A stretch of DNA of 64,000 nt, taken from NCBI RefSeq assembly GCF_008086615.1, contig NZ_RXYB01000004.1, positions 62,001-126,000 of the forward strand, in the 5' to 3' direction. A model generated the notes under the pieces. The model saw only the letters and a list, made by a program, of their open reading frames with translations. It did not search any database and was not told where the DNA came from. Positions 54,801 through 63,097 of this stretch are shown here, piece by piece; the stretch's first letter is position 1, and every line of letters starts with the position of its first letter. The DNA comes from Acetobacterium tundrae (GTDB lineage: Bacteria > Bacillota > Clostridia > Eubacteriales > Eubacteriaceae). Both the position numbers and the translations under genes were made by a program.

Positions 54801-54837
54801 AAAAAAGCAACGGTTAATTAGGCCGTTGCTTTTTGTA
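54801..54837. terminator. Bidirectional intrinsic terminator
   Basis: aaaaaagcaacgg (54801-54813) pairs with ccgttgctttttg (54823-54835), with A and T runs on both sides. It closes the minus-strand LemA-DUF2207 unit. Confidence 0.8.
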
Positions 54838-54882
54838 TGAATTATAGGTGTTTAAATTCATAATCAATGACACATATGGCCC

Positions 54883-56799
54883 TTACCAGCTGCCGCCGCC
54901 GCCGCCGCCACCACCGCCGCCGGAGAAACCACCGCCGCCTGAGAAGCCGCCACCGCCGAAGCCGCCGGAGCCTGAGTTTGGTGGAACAATGATATTGGAT
55001 GAAATTGAATTCATGCTGTGCATCAGCGCACTGGCAAATACAATCGACGTAAAGGGATCCCCATAGGTCTGTCCGTAATACCAGCTAGGCTGTTCAATGG
55101 CAAACGATTCGAAATTTTTCGCCCATTTATCCGTGACCCCTAAAACATAAGCATAGGGCAGAATATTGTAAAAATACTGAGGGTTTTTATTGACTAAAGC
55201 TAAAATACGATCTTTTTCAGCTTTTTCAATGAAATTCTTAAAACCAAGAACTTCGCCTAACCACTGACGGCCAGTTTCCGTTCGTTTGATTGAGATGATT
55301 TGGAATACTGAAATGCCATAGGTGGCAAGTAAAGCTATCAGTGCCGGGATGATGCTTTCATAACCCAATAGCATGCTGGCAACAAACACAATCAGAGCAA
55401 AGACGACAGTGAGTACAATGCCTAAAATCAACCGACCAGTTGTTTTTTTGGTTGAAGTGCCCTGTCGGTTTCGAATTGCAGTGGTGATGATGTTAACGCT
55501 GAAGATTGTTGGCAACACAGTAAAGAGTGCGGAAAAACCGATAGCAAGCAGACCATCCCCCAAAGATGTCAGCATGCTTGAGCGATAAGCACCGTTGATC
55601 ACCAGTGTCAGCAGCGGAAAGCACATGATCGCTGTGATGAATCCAAAGCCAGCCTTTGATGCCGCGGTAAACAGTCTATTTTCCGGAAGATTAAAATAAC
55701 TTTTGATCTGGAGCTTCGTCGCAACAAACGTATCGTAAAAGCTGGCCGGCACGCTTTCGGTTGAAAAACTATCTTTTTGATCAAAAAGATTAACAAAAAA
55801 AGTCTGTTCAAAATCTTCTGCTGTATCTGGCAGATTCTTAATCTTATGGAATATAAATTTCTTTTTATCCACCTGTTCGATGGTCATATAACCCTTATCC
55901 GCCCAATACATGAGCAGGGAAAGGACTTCCGGTTTGTCAAGAGCGCCATCCACAATAAAACCAATCTGGGATGGGGTGAAATCATGTGGAGGGTAAAATT
56001 CGACCGGTTCCACAGGCTTTTCGTCTCGTCCGGTAAAAAACCAGATCAGAGCTGCACCCAGTAAGGATAAAGCAAACAGGATATACATCAAGGGATCAAA
56101 TTCGTTACCGGTAAAGGCTCCCACAAAATAACCTTCAGGTAAATTGATTTTTAAGGTAACGCCTTCATTGTTGGATAATGGCCGATTCAGAGTTCCATTA
56201 ATGGTATTTCCGTTAATGGTAAAATCAACGGCGGTGGTATCGGTACTGCCATAGCCACCTGTAATAAATTCTACCTTAGAAGAATCAAAAGCTTTTGGCA
56301 TAACAATCGTGAAACTGGCGTTCTGAATGCTTGTATCCCAATTTTGTGGAATGATATTGTAATAAACATCATCCATAGAATTAATTTTATCATCACCTGG
56401 GTTCCAAACGTAAGAAATGGGGTAGGTTTGAGTTCCAGATACTGTTTGATTTTTATCGCCAATAGTGATGACAACATTATTATTTTCATTGGATGTTTCA
56501 TATTTGAAATTAGAAACCGAAACATTAGAGACTCGGGCGGTATAAGGTGTATCGACGGGCTTTCCATCAATCTCGCGATAAAAATCTCCTTTATAAGGAA
56601 TGTATCGAAAAATACCATGGCGTGCTGCAGAAAAAGCGACTATTATGTTTTCTTGTATATCATAAGCATGATTTTCCTGAACGTCCATGGTCACATTATA
56701 TTGTGTTATATCAAAAGCTTCTTGAGCAAACGTGCTTCCAGGAAAAACAGATCCTAAAAGAAGAAGGCCAAGAAGAAGAAGTGCGCATCGATTTTTCAC
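54883..56799 (-). CDS. DUF2207 membrane protein with Gly-rich C-terminus
   Basis: 638 residues from a GTG at 56799, set by GGAGGT seven bases upstream; the frame opens 46 codons earlier without support. A signal peptide (LLLLGLLLLGSVFPGSTFAQ) leads into an outside DUF2207 beta-domain of about 230 residues. One span comes at about 245-262, then a cytoplasmic part, two spans near 400-450 and two near 465-510. The tail is almost pure glycine and ends GGGGSW. DUF2207 proteins are often paired with LemA, as here, but have no settled function. The gene lies 25 bases after lemA. Confidence 0.88.
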   Translation of the reverse strand: MKNRCALLLLGLLLLGSVFPGSTFAQEAFDITQYNVTMDVQENHAYDIQENIIVAFSAARHGIFRYIPYKGDFYREIDGKPVDTPYTARVSNVSVSNFKYETSNENNNVVITIGDKNQTVSGTQTYPISYVWNPGDDKINSMDDVYYNIIPQNWDTSIQNASFTIVMPKAFDSSKVEFITGGYGSTDTTAVDFTINGNTINGTLNRPLSNNEGVTLKINLPEGYFVGAFTGNEFDPLMYILFALSLLGAALIWFFTGRDEKPVEPVEFYPPHDFTPSQIGFIVDGALDKPEVLSLLMYWADKGYMTIEQVDKKKFIFHKIKNLPDTAEDFEQTFFVNLFDQKDSFSTESVPASFYDTFVATKLQIKSYFNLPENRLFTAASKAGFGFITAIMCFPLLTLVINGAYRSSMLTSLGDGLLAIGFSALFTVLPTIFSVNIITTAIRNRQGTSTKKTTGRLILGIVLTVVFALIVFVASMLLGYESIIPALIALLATYGISVFQIISIKRTETGRQWLGEVLGFKNFIEKAEKDRILALVNKNPQYFYNILPYAYVLGVTDKWAKNFESFAIEQPSWYYGQTYGDPFTSIVFASALMHSMNSISSNIIVPPNSGSGGFGGGGFSGGGGFSGGGGGGGGGGSW

Positions 56800-56824
56800 T
56801 TCGTTTACCTCCAAAATGATATTT

Positions 56825-57382
56825 TTAATTAAATTTAACTTGGACGTTTTCTCGTTCTTCTGGAGCTCCCACTTCAAAGAATGGTTGTTTTTTGAAGCCG
56901 AACATATTGGCAACAATATTGCTTGGGAAGGACTCAACCTTCGTGTTCATTGTTCGAACGGTTGCATTGTAGTATTTTCTTGAATTGGCAATGTCATTTT
57001 CGATGGATTGCAGCTGTTGCTGCAAATCAAGGAAATTCGTATTTGCCTGGAGTTGGGGATAAGCTTCCGCAACAGCAAAGAGACTTTTCAAAGTTCCCGA
57101 CAAGGCGTTTTCATTGGAGATCTTTTGGTCAATACTGGTTGCGCTCATGGCTGCTGTTCTGGCAGCGGTTACCTTTGCGAAGGTTTCTGATTCATGGGTC
57201 GCATAACCTTTTACCGTTTCCACAAGGTTGGGAATCAGATCATAACGTTTCTTTAAATAAACATCCATAGTCGAAAAAGCCTCTTCGACTTGGTTTTTAA
57301 TCTTAACGAAGTTATTTCGAGAAACGATGAGCCAAAGGCCAATTATAACAACAAGACCGATAATAATTAGAAGTGCAATCAT
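56825..57382 (-). CDS. lemA: LemA-family protein
   Basis: 185 residues from ATG 57382 (GGAGG upstream); a longer open frame exists without a start signal. One N-terminal membrane helix (IALLIIIGLVVIIGLWLIV), then the LemA helical domain: KNQVEEAFSTMDVYLKKRYD, LIPNLVETVKGYATHE and NSRKYYNATVRTMNT with the late FPSNIVANMFGF. LemA proteins sit in the membrane with an outside helical bundle and often form an operon with a DUF2207/TPM-type protein. It precedes the DUF2207 gene here. Their joint role is unknown. Confidence 0.93.
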   Translation of the reverse strand: MIALLIIIGLVVIIGLWLIVSRNNFVKIKNQVEEAFSTMDVYLKKRYDLIPNLVETVKGYATHESETFAKVTAARTAAMSATSIDQKISNENALSGTLKSLFAVAEAYPQLQANTNFLDLQQQLQSIENDIANSRKYYNATVRTMNTKVESFPSNIVANMFGFKKQPFFEVGAPEERENVQVKFN

Positions 57383-57669
57383 TTTTAAATCCTCCTTTTT
57401 AATTTTGTTTGCTCTATTATAACACTTATTAATGAAGGTCACAACGAATCTTTACGGATACGAGGTCCGGATTGACAATAAAAAAATAGTACAACAAGAA
57501 AAGCTTTACATGCTTTTGGTGTGATATTTTGTCTTGTTGAATGGGTATTTGTATATTACAATGAGGTTAAATTAGAAAGAATCCGAATTCCAAAGATGAA
57601 TTGGTAAGGAATAAGGAATCGGATTAGATTTTTTACTACAATACCTGAGGAAAGGAGATATTAGTTTAT

Positions 57670-58320
57670 ATGAAATATTCACACATTATATTTGATTTAG
57701 ATGGGACGCTTATTGATTCCAGCGAAACCTTTCGTTTCTGTCTTGAATATGCTCTGGAAAAAATGCATTATCCGGACCCAAAAGTTATTGATGTCAATCC
57801 GCTGATTGGACCGCCGATTCTTAGAACTTTTCAGGACGTTTTTGGGTTTTCTCCAAGCGAAGCCCAACAGGGATACAAGTTTTATCTTGAAGAGTATGTC
57901 GACAATGGCAGAATGTATAAAACCCCGATTTATGACGGAGTGAAAGCGACGATTCATACCCTATATAAAAACAAGTGCTTTCTGGGAGTAGCGACAACCA
58001 AAAATGAAACTAACGCCAGAAAAATCATCAAGAGCATGGCATTTGACATTGAGATTGACCGGGTTTATGGAACGTATAACGACGGCACCCGAAGCAATAA
58101 AAAAGAAATCATTACCGATCTTCTGAATGATCATCAGATCGCTGATTTATCGGATGTTTTAATGGTTGGAGATCGCTATTACGATATTATCGGGGCAAAA
58201 GAAGTTGGCATCGCTTCCGTGGGGGTGACTTATGGCTGCGGCAGCGTGGAAGAGCTCAGAGAAGCTGGGGCAATACAACTCATTGCAAGTTTTTCCGAAC
58301 TCCTGAATATTGTTTGTTAG
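57670..58320 (+). CDS. HAD-family phosphatase (Gph/PpaX-like)
   Basis: 216 residues. Motif I is IFDLDGTLIDSSETF with both Asp, motif II VATTKNE, motif III Lys in RSNKKE, and motif IV MVGDRYYDIIGAKEVG. A helical cap lies at about 15-85 (NPLIGPPILRTFQDVFGF). This is the HAD subfamily that hydrolyses phosphoglycolate, pyrophosphate or small sugar phosphates. ATG follows aaaggagat. The gene is 9 bases before the P-loop protein gene and co-transcribed with it. Confidence 0.88.
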   Translation: MKYSHIIFDLDGTLIDSSETFRFCLEYALEKMHYPDPKVIDVNPLIGPPILRTFQDVFGFSPSEAQQGYKFYLEEYVDNGRMYKTPIYDGVKATIHTLYKNKCFLGVATTKNETNARKIIKSMAFDIEIDRVYGTYNDGTRSNKKEIITDLLNDHQIADLSDVLMVGDRYYDIIGAKEVGIASVGVTYGCGSVEELREAGAIQLIASFSELLNIVC

Positions 58321-58329
58321 GAGGACAGT

Positions 58330-60114
58330 ATGCAAGAAGATTATTTAAATTTAGAACGTACAGCAATCATTAAAGGTGACTTGAAATACACAAATATTGG
58401 ACAGATCATAAAATCTTCGTTTTTTAAAAAATTAATTAAAACATTTATTAAAGAACTGGAGGTAAAAAAATCTTATCTAATCAAAACACTGGAACCATTT
58501 CAAAATGAAAACCGTGATTTTAATGAACGTGAATTTGTTGATTTTGTCTATTTGCTCAACATCAATTCACTGGAAGAAATTATTCGTTCCGGCTATTTTG
58601 ATATTCAAATGACTTATGAAGAGTATTCCCAGTTGTTTTTGGGCTTTCTTGAAGGCTTTTATAATTACTGGCGAGGAATCCAGCGTTTTATGATAAAAAT
58701 GGATGGTTACAGCCCGGATGAAACCACAAAACGCTCGAAAGCTTTTTCGTTGATATCAAACAATGATGCGTTTAAGAAAATGGTTCTGGATCTTTACCGT
58801 AATATTCATTTTAATGTAACCGGAAAAGGTGTGCGTATTTATCGACAGCTGCCCAGTGGTGCCCAGGTGGCATTTTTAGCCGATTATTTTGAATTCGACC
58901 GGGAGGCTAAGAGCAAAAATGATTCTCTTTATCAGATCCCTTATATTTGGGAAGCGATTTTTGAGCCCCCTGTTATATTTTACACCCAGTCGAACAAACG
59001 CGAGGGGGTATTTCCGGTTAAGGATAAACGTATTTTACAAAAATTTTATCTGGCGAGTGATGAATGGTTTGCAATACCCCTGAAGGTCGGCCGCTTATTA
59101 TCCATTGTTTATGTTCAAAAAGAGTATATGGCATTAGGCGCTGGCTTGTTCAACTTATTCGAAATGGCCACACCAGAAGAATTTACAAAACAAAAACCGG
59201 ATTCAGTGGTTTTCTTTGGTCTGGATGAAAGTATTTTTGACGAAGATGAAAAACTCGGCTTTGTGACAAAAGAAGATGATGTCTATTATGGACTGATTCC
59301 AGATCTTGCTCAAATCGATTATTTTGGGTATATGAAGAAGATTTTGCTGACGCTTCACAATGTCATCCAGATTGAAATGAAAGCACTGCCGATTCATGGG
59401 GCCTTTGCAAAGATAAGAGTTGGGGGCAGAAAATCGGCGAACATCATGCTGATTGGCGACAGCGGTGCTGGAAAATCCGAGACACTGGAAGCCATTAATA
59501 AGCTCCCCAGAGAAATGGCGTGTGATTTTGACATCCTCATTGATGATATGGGATCTCTTCATTTTAACAAGGAAGGTGAGCTCATGGCAGTCGGCACTGA
59601 AGTTGGCGCCTTTGTACGGCTGGATGATCTACAGCCGGGTTATGCCTACAGCACAATGGATCGCAGTATTTTTATGAACCCCAACATTGCGAATGCCCGA
59701 GTCATTGTTCCTCAAATGACCTATGAAGAAATTTCAAAATCGACCCGGGTGGATTTCATCTTTTACATCAACAACTACGAGAAAATCGATGATGAAGTCC
59801 CAGCCATCGAAATATTCGAAGATTTAAACGCGGCCTATGATGTTTTCTCTGAGGGAAAACGGATGGCCAAAGGAACCACTGGAGAAGTGGGTTTAACCAA
59901 TACCTATTTTGCCAACCCGTTCGGTGCGGTTCAGATGAAAGAAGAGCATGAAAAAATTGCCAGGAAAACATTCAAAAAAATGAAAGAAATCGGAGTGCAG
60001 GTTGGAATGATTAGAACACAGCTGGGGATTCCTGGCTGCGAACAGGATGGACCCTACATAGCAGCTCAAGAGTTGATTCGATTTATTGATAAAACAAACT
60101 CAGAAAAGCTGTAA
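58330..60114 (+). CDS. HprK/PEPCK-like P-loop protein of unknown role
   Basis: 594 residues; ATG after aggagga. The C-terminal half has the P-loop GDSGAGKSE (376-384), close to that of HPr kinase and PEP carboxykinase, then LIDDMGSLHF with paired Asp and a long region (VIVPQMTYEEISKST, FIFYINNYEKI) resembling ATP-dependent PEPCK. The N-terminal 350 residues match nothing I recognise. It is not a usual PEPCK (about 530 residues) or HprK (about 310). Similar proteins in clostridia are often labelled PEPCK-like. It may be a nucleotide-dependent kinase working with the phosphatase next to it. Confidence 0.7.
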   Translation: MQEDYLNLERTAIIKGDLKYTNIGQIIKSSFFKKLIKTFIKELEVKKSYLIKTLEPFQNENRDFNEREFVDFVYLLNINSLEEIIRSGYFDIQMTYEEYSQLFLGFLEGFYNYWRGIQRFMIKMDGYSPDETTKRSKAFSLISNNDAFKKMVLDLYRNIHFNVTGKGVRIYRQLPSGAQVAFLADYFEFDREAKSKNDSLYQIPYIWEAIFEPPVIFYTQSNKREGVFPVKDKRILQKFYLASDEWFAIPLKVGRLLSIVYVQKEYMALGAGLFNLFEMATPEEFTKQKPDSVVFFGLDESIFDEDEKLGFVTKEDDVYYGLIPDLAQIDYFGYMKKILLTLHNVIQIEMKALPIHGAFAKIRVGGRKSANIMLIGDSGAGKSETLEAINKLPREMACDFDILIDDMGSLHFNKEGELMAVGTEVGAFVRLDDLQPGYAYSTMDRSIFMNPNIANARVIVPQMTYEEISKSTRVDFIFYINNYEKIDDEVPAIEIFEDLNAAYDVFSEGKRMAKGTTGEVGLTNTYFANPFGAVQMKEEHEKIARKTFKKMKEIGVQVGMIRTQLGIPGCEQDGPYIAAQELIRFIDKTNSEKL

Positions 60115-60121
60115 AATATGT

Positions 60122-60149
60122 TTGATCTTTTGGAAATAGGGTATATAAT
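60122..60149 (+). promoter_or_regulatory. Rubrerythrin promoter
   Basis: TTGATC (60122-60127), 16 bases, TATAAT (60144-60149). Confidence 0.6.
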
Positions 60150-60163
60150 ATACTTATAGAAGA

Positions 60164-60178
60164 TTATAATCATTATAA
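60164..60178. promoter_or_regulatory. PerR box upstream of rubrerythrin
   Basis: TTATAATCATTATAA is an exact match to the PerR consensus TTATAATNATTATAA. It lies just after the promoter, 11 bases before the ATG, and overlaps the ribosome site. PerR would repress here until oxidised by peroxide. Confidence 0.85.
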
Positions 60179-60189
60179 AGGAGAAAGAT

Positions 60190-60786
60190 ATGGGTAAACT
60201 GAACGGTACACAAACACTACAAAATTTAATGCAGTCTTTTGTCGGAGAATCCCAGGCTAGAATGCGTTATACATTTTTTGCATCGGTTGCCAAAAAGGAA
60301 GGATATGTTCAAATCAGCAATATCTTTACTGAAACAGCCGGAAATGAAAAAGAACATGGTGAATTGTTTTATAAATATATTGTAAGCAACGAATATGTTA
60401 CTGGAGAAGCCGTTAATGTCAACGTCAATGCCGACTTTCCAGTGGCGCTAAGCGACACCAAAAACAACTTACTGCATGCAGCATCTGGGGAGAATGAAGA
60501 ATGGAAAGAACTTTATCCTAAATTTGCTGAAATAGCAAAAAAAGAAGGTTTCCCGGAAATTGCAGAAACCTGGCTGGAAGTTGTTGTTGCTGAAAAAGCG
60601 CATGAAACACGTTATTTGAAGCTGGCTGCCAATATTGAATTGGGAAGAACCTTCAAACGTTTCAGTGATGTTAAATGGAAATGCTCAAATTGCGGTTACA
60701 TTTATGAGGGCGCAGAAGTACCTGATACTTGCCCAGCCTGCAAGCATGCAAAAGATTATTTTGAACTGTTTGAGGAGACCTACTAA
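60190..60786 (+). CDS. rbr: Rubrerythrin
   Basis: 198 residues, the usual length. The N-terminal ferritin-like domain has the diiron ligands in GESQARMRYTFFA, TAGNEKEHGELFY and AEKAHETRYLKL (paired E-x-x-H motifs). The C-terminal rubredoxin-like site is CSNCGYIYEG with CPACKH. Rubrerythrin reduces hydrogen peroxide to water in anaerobes using electrons from rubredoxin. Ribosome site aaggag is next to the PerR box, fitting peroxide control. Single gene with its own terminator. Confidence 0.95.
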   Translation: MGKLNGTQTLQNLMQSFVGESQARMRYTFFASVAKKEGYVQISNIFTETAGNEKEHGELFYKYIVSNEYVTGEAVNVNVNADFPVALSDTKNNLLHAASGENEEWKELYPKFAEIAKKEGFPEIAETWLEVVVAEKAHETRYLKLAANIELGRTFKRFSDVKWKCSNCGYIYEGAEVPDTCPACKHAKDYFELFEETY

Positions 60787-60814
60787 AATTTATTTAATTG
60801 AATAATATAATTAA

Positions 60815-60858
60815 AACAATCAGTATCATGTATTAACGGCATGCTGCTGATTGTTTTT
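60815..60858 (+). terminator. Intrinsic terminator after rubrerythrin
   Basis: aacaatcag (60815-60823) pairs with ctgattgtt (60847-60855), followed by T. Confidence 0.7.
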
Positions 60859-60941
60859 GTGTGAAGAATATGATATAGAGATAATGTGTTCATCAGTTTG
60901 TAGAGGCAGATGAAACAGATTCATAAGTTTGAAATTAATAG

Positions 60942-60970
60942 TTGACAATATAATACTTCGGTAGTAGAAT
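60942..60970 (+). promoter_or_regulatory. Promoter of the second marR-type gene
   Basis: TTGACA (60942-60947), 17 bases, TAGAAT (60965-60970). The spacer holds the motif AATACTTCGG (60952-60961). Confidence 0.75.
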
Positions 60971-60997
60971 TAAAAATAGTTCACGAGCTGAAGTATT
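60952..60997. promoter_or_regulatory. Candidate operator pair of the second MarR protein
   Basis: AATACTTCGG (60952-60961) and CTGAAGTATT (60988-60997, inverted) flank the start point. A third copy, AATACTTCGG, lies at 61617-61626 before the ArsA operon, suggesting common control by the MarR protein. Confidence 0.5.
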
Positions 60998-61025
60998 GTA
61001 GTGAAATGAAAAAGGAAAGAAGACA

Positions 61026-61526
61026 ATGGATAAAGAGTTTAAGGGCAAATTTGAATCAATAATATTTGAGTATATTGACAAGATAAAATTTCTTTTATCA
61101 CCGGAGACGTGGGGCAATGATCTTTTTAACTGCTCTAAGAATGAGCTGTTTATGATGCTCCTGCTGTACCGAAGAAGTGATGTGAATATGACTCAGATTG
61201 CTGATTATATCGGGGTTCCCCTTAATACTGCCACAGGAATTGTGGCGAGAATGGAAAAGCGGGGGCTTGTCAGCCGTGAAAGAAGCGTTGAGGACAAACG
61301 GGTTGTCACCATCCATATGACGGATGATGGTTTGGGTAAGATTAAACGCATCATCAGCGAGATGAGTCGCTATGGGCAATTGGCCATGGACAGCTTTACG
61401 CAAGAAGAAATTCAGCTGGTCTTTAAATTAATCGACAAAGTGATGGACACCTTGCGTCGGGATCGTGTGAAAAGCATCAATCATAAAAATCCTGAAACAA
61501 AGGTAAGAAAAATTACCATTGAGTGA
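61026..61526 (+). CDS. MarR-family transcriptional regulator
   Basis: 166 residues. The recognition region is MTQIADYIGVPLNTATGIVA and the wing is RGLVSRERSVEDKRVVTIHM, with the DxR pattern. Ribosome site aaagga. It is likely to repress itself through the repeated AATACTTC motif and to control the ArsA-type ATPase operon that starts 150 bases downstream. The signal is unknown. Confidence 0.9.
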   Translation: MDKEFKGKFESIIFEYIDKIKFLLSPETWGNDLFNCSKNELFMMLLLYRRSDVNMTQIADYIGVPLNTATGIVARMEKRGLVSRERSVEDKRVVTIHMTDDGLGKIKRIISEMSRYGQLAMDSFTQEEIQLVFKLIDKVMDTLRRDRVKSINHKNPETKVRKITIE

Positions 61527-61588
61527 TCTCAGAAGGTGCCACTCAACAAGCTGTAATAATTATTGGTATTACGATTCCTAATCAACCT

Positions 61589-61612
61589 GCTGCCGGAAGG
61601 CAGCATCTTTTT
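61589..61612 (+). terminator. Intrinsic terminator between marR and the ArsA operon
   Basis: gctgcc (61589-61594), ggaa loop, ggcagc (61599-61604), then atcttttt. It partly separates the regulator from the ATPase genes. Confidence 0.65.
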
Positions 61613-61616
61613 AAAC

Positions 61617-61626
61617 AATACTTCGG
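61617..61626. promoter_or_regulatory. Third copy of the MarR-region motif, before the ArsA genes
   Basis: AATACTTCGG, identical to 60952-60961; a partial repeat (TTCGGAAA) recurs at about 61639. Confidence 0.4.
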
Positions 61627-61675
61627 AAACTGAACAATTCGGAAAGGGAATAATATTAAAAATATGGAGGAAGTT

Positions 61676-62866
61676 ATGAAACGGATACTTATTTTTACAG
61701 GCAAAGGCGGCGTTGGAAAAACCAGTGTAGCAGCAGCTCATGCCTTGAAATCATCAAATGAGGGGAAGAAAACCCTGATCATCAGCACAGACATGGCCCA
61801 TAATTTGGGGGATCTATTTAATATGACCTTCGGCGGGAATGAAGTCCGGGTGGCTGAGAATTTATATGCATTGGAAGTGGATGCAAATGACATGATGGAA
61901 AATGATTATAAAAATATCATGAAGGCCTTCACCGATCTGCTTGGTTCATTTAATCAGGATAATTTAGAGATGGATGAATTTACCATGATGCCGGGAATGG
62001 ATGAGTTATTCTCGCTCCTTAAAATCCAGGACATTTATAATAACAGCGATTACGAACGGATTATTGTGGATTGTGCCCCGACCGGAGAAACATTATCTCT
62101 GCTTAAATTTCCAGAGCTATTATGTTGGTATATGGATAAATTTTTCCCAATGGGAAAAGTGGCCATGCGGATATTATCGCCGGTCTCAAAGTCGCTGTTC
62201 AAGATTCAATTGCCGGACAAGCATGCCATGAGCGATATCGAAAAGCTCTATGTAAAGCTGATTGAATTGCAGGAGTTGTTGAAAAATAAGGAAATCACCT
62301 CGGTCAGACTGGTTACGATTCCTGAGAAAATGGTGGTGGAAGAGACAAAACGGAATTATATGTATATGAAACTGTATAACTATCATGTGGACGGCGTTTT
62401 TATCAACCGGATTCTCCCGAAGGAAATAGACAATCCTTTTTTTGATGAGTGGGTTAACATTCAGAAAACCTATATTGAAGAGATCAAGAATTGTTTTGAG
62501 ACGGTTCCTCAGTATAATATCCCCTGGTATGACACGGATCTCCTCGGGCTGGATTCCATCAACCGCATCTGCGAAGATGCTTTCAGCGGGAAAGACGACC
62601 TGTTTGATATTAGGGATGATATTGAAGGGGAAAGTTATGAAGCGAATGAAAATGGTTATATCATGAAATTGTATCTGCCGAATATTTCAAAAAATGAGGT
62701 GTCGGTCAATATCAGTGGGTCGGACGTGATTATAAAAATCGGCAACTACAAACGGAATATCCCCATGCCAAACACGCTCCGGGGAATGGAAGTTGTTAAT
62801 GCTAGGTATGATGCGGATACTCTCGTCATACAGTTTGAAAACCAATTGGAGGTCAGAAATGCGTAG
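61676..62866 (+). CDS. ArsA/Get3-type ATPase with C-terminal Hsp20-like domain
   Basis: 396 residues from ATG 61676, for which ggagga (61666-61671) is the ribosome site; the ATG at 61664 overlaps that site. The deviant Walker A is GKGGVGKTS, switch I has TDMAHNLGDLF, and switch II is VDCAPTGETLSLLKFP. After about residue 310 comes a small beta-domain (MKLYLPNISKNEVSVNISGS) like the ArsA_HSP20 domain. The cysteine sites for arsenite are absent and no arsB gene is near, so a targeting or chaperone role is more likely than arsenite export. A second ATPase follows. Confidence 0.88.
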   Translation: MKRILIFTGKGGVGKTSVAAAHALKSSNEGKKTLIISTDMAHNLGDLFNMTFGGNEVRVAENLYALEVDANDMMENDYKNIMKAFTDLLGSFNQDNLEMDEFTMMPGMDELFSLLKIQDIYNNSDYERIIVDCAPTGETLSLLKFPELLCWYMDKFFPMGKVAMRILSPVSKSLFKIQLPDKHAMSDIEKLYVKLIELQELLKNKEITSVRLVTIPEKMVVEETKRNYMYMKLYNYHVDGVFINRILPKEIDNPFFDEWVNIQKTYIEEIKNCFETVPQYNIPWYDTDLLGLDSINRICEDAFSGKDDLFDIRDDIEGESYEANENGYIMKLYLPNISKNEVSVNISGSDVIIKIGNYKRNIPMPNTLRGMEVVNARYDADTLVIQFENQLEVRNA

Positions 62867-63080
62867 TGAATTTATCGAGAAAATGATCCAGGCGAAAAAG
62901 ATTGAGAAAGAAGCATTTTCATCACTGCTACCAAAATCCATGGTTGGACATATGGATGTCATCGAAAAAGAAATGAAAATGATGATCAGGGAACTGGCAA
63001 TGGAATGTGTTATTGACGCAGCCCATCCAGGAAGTGAGCCGAAAGAAGAAAAAAAAGTTAAGAAAGTTACAATCAGTTGA
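62859..63080 (+). CDS. 73-residue protein between two ArsA-type ATPases
   Basis: ATG 62859 lies inside the end of the first ATPase gene (8-base overlap) with ggaggt upstream. The protein is charged and helical (FIEKMIQAKKIEKEAFSSLL, IEKEMKMMIREL) and ends in a lysine-rich tail. I recognise no domain. Its tight coupling to both ATPase genes suggests a small partner or client adaptor. The true start is well supported. Confidence 0.75.
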   Translation: MRSEFIEKMIQAKKIEKEAFSSLLPKSMVGHMDVIEKEMKMMIRELAMECVIDAAHPGSEPKEEKKVKKVTIS

Positions 63081-63097
63081 AAGATAAGAGGATAAAA

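Noticed and set aside
54848-55066. Plus-strand frame encoding a polyproline protein
   Set aside because: It is the antisense image of the glycine-rich tail of the DUF2207 protein.
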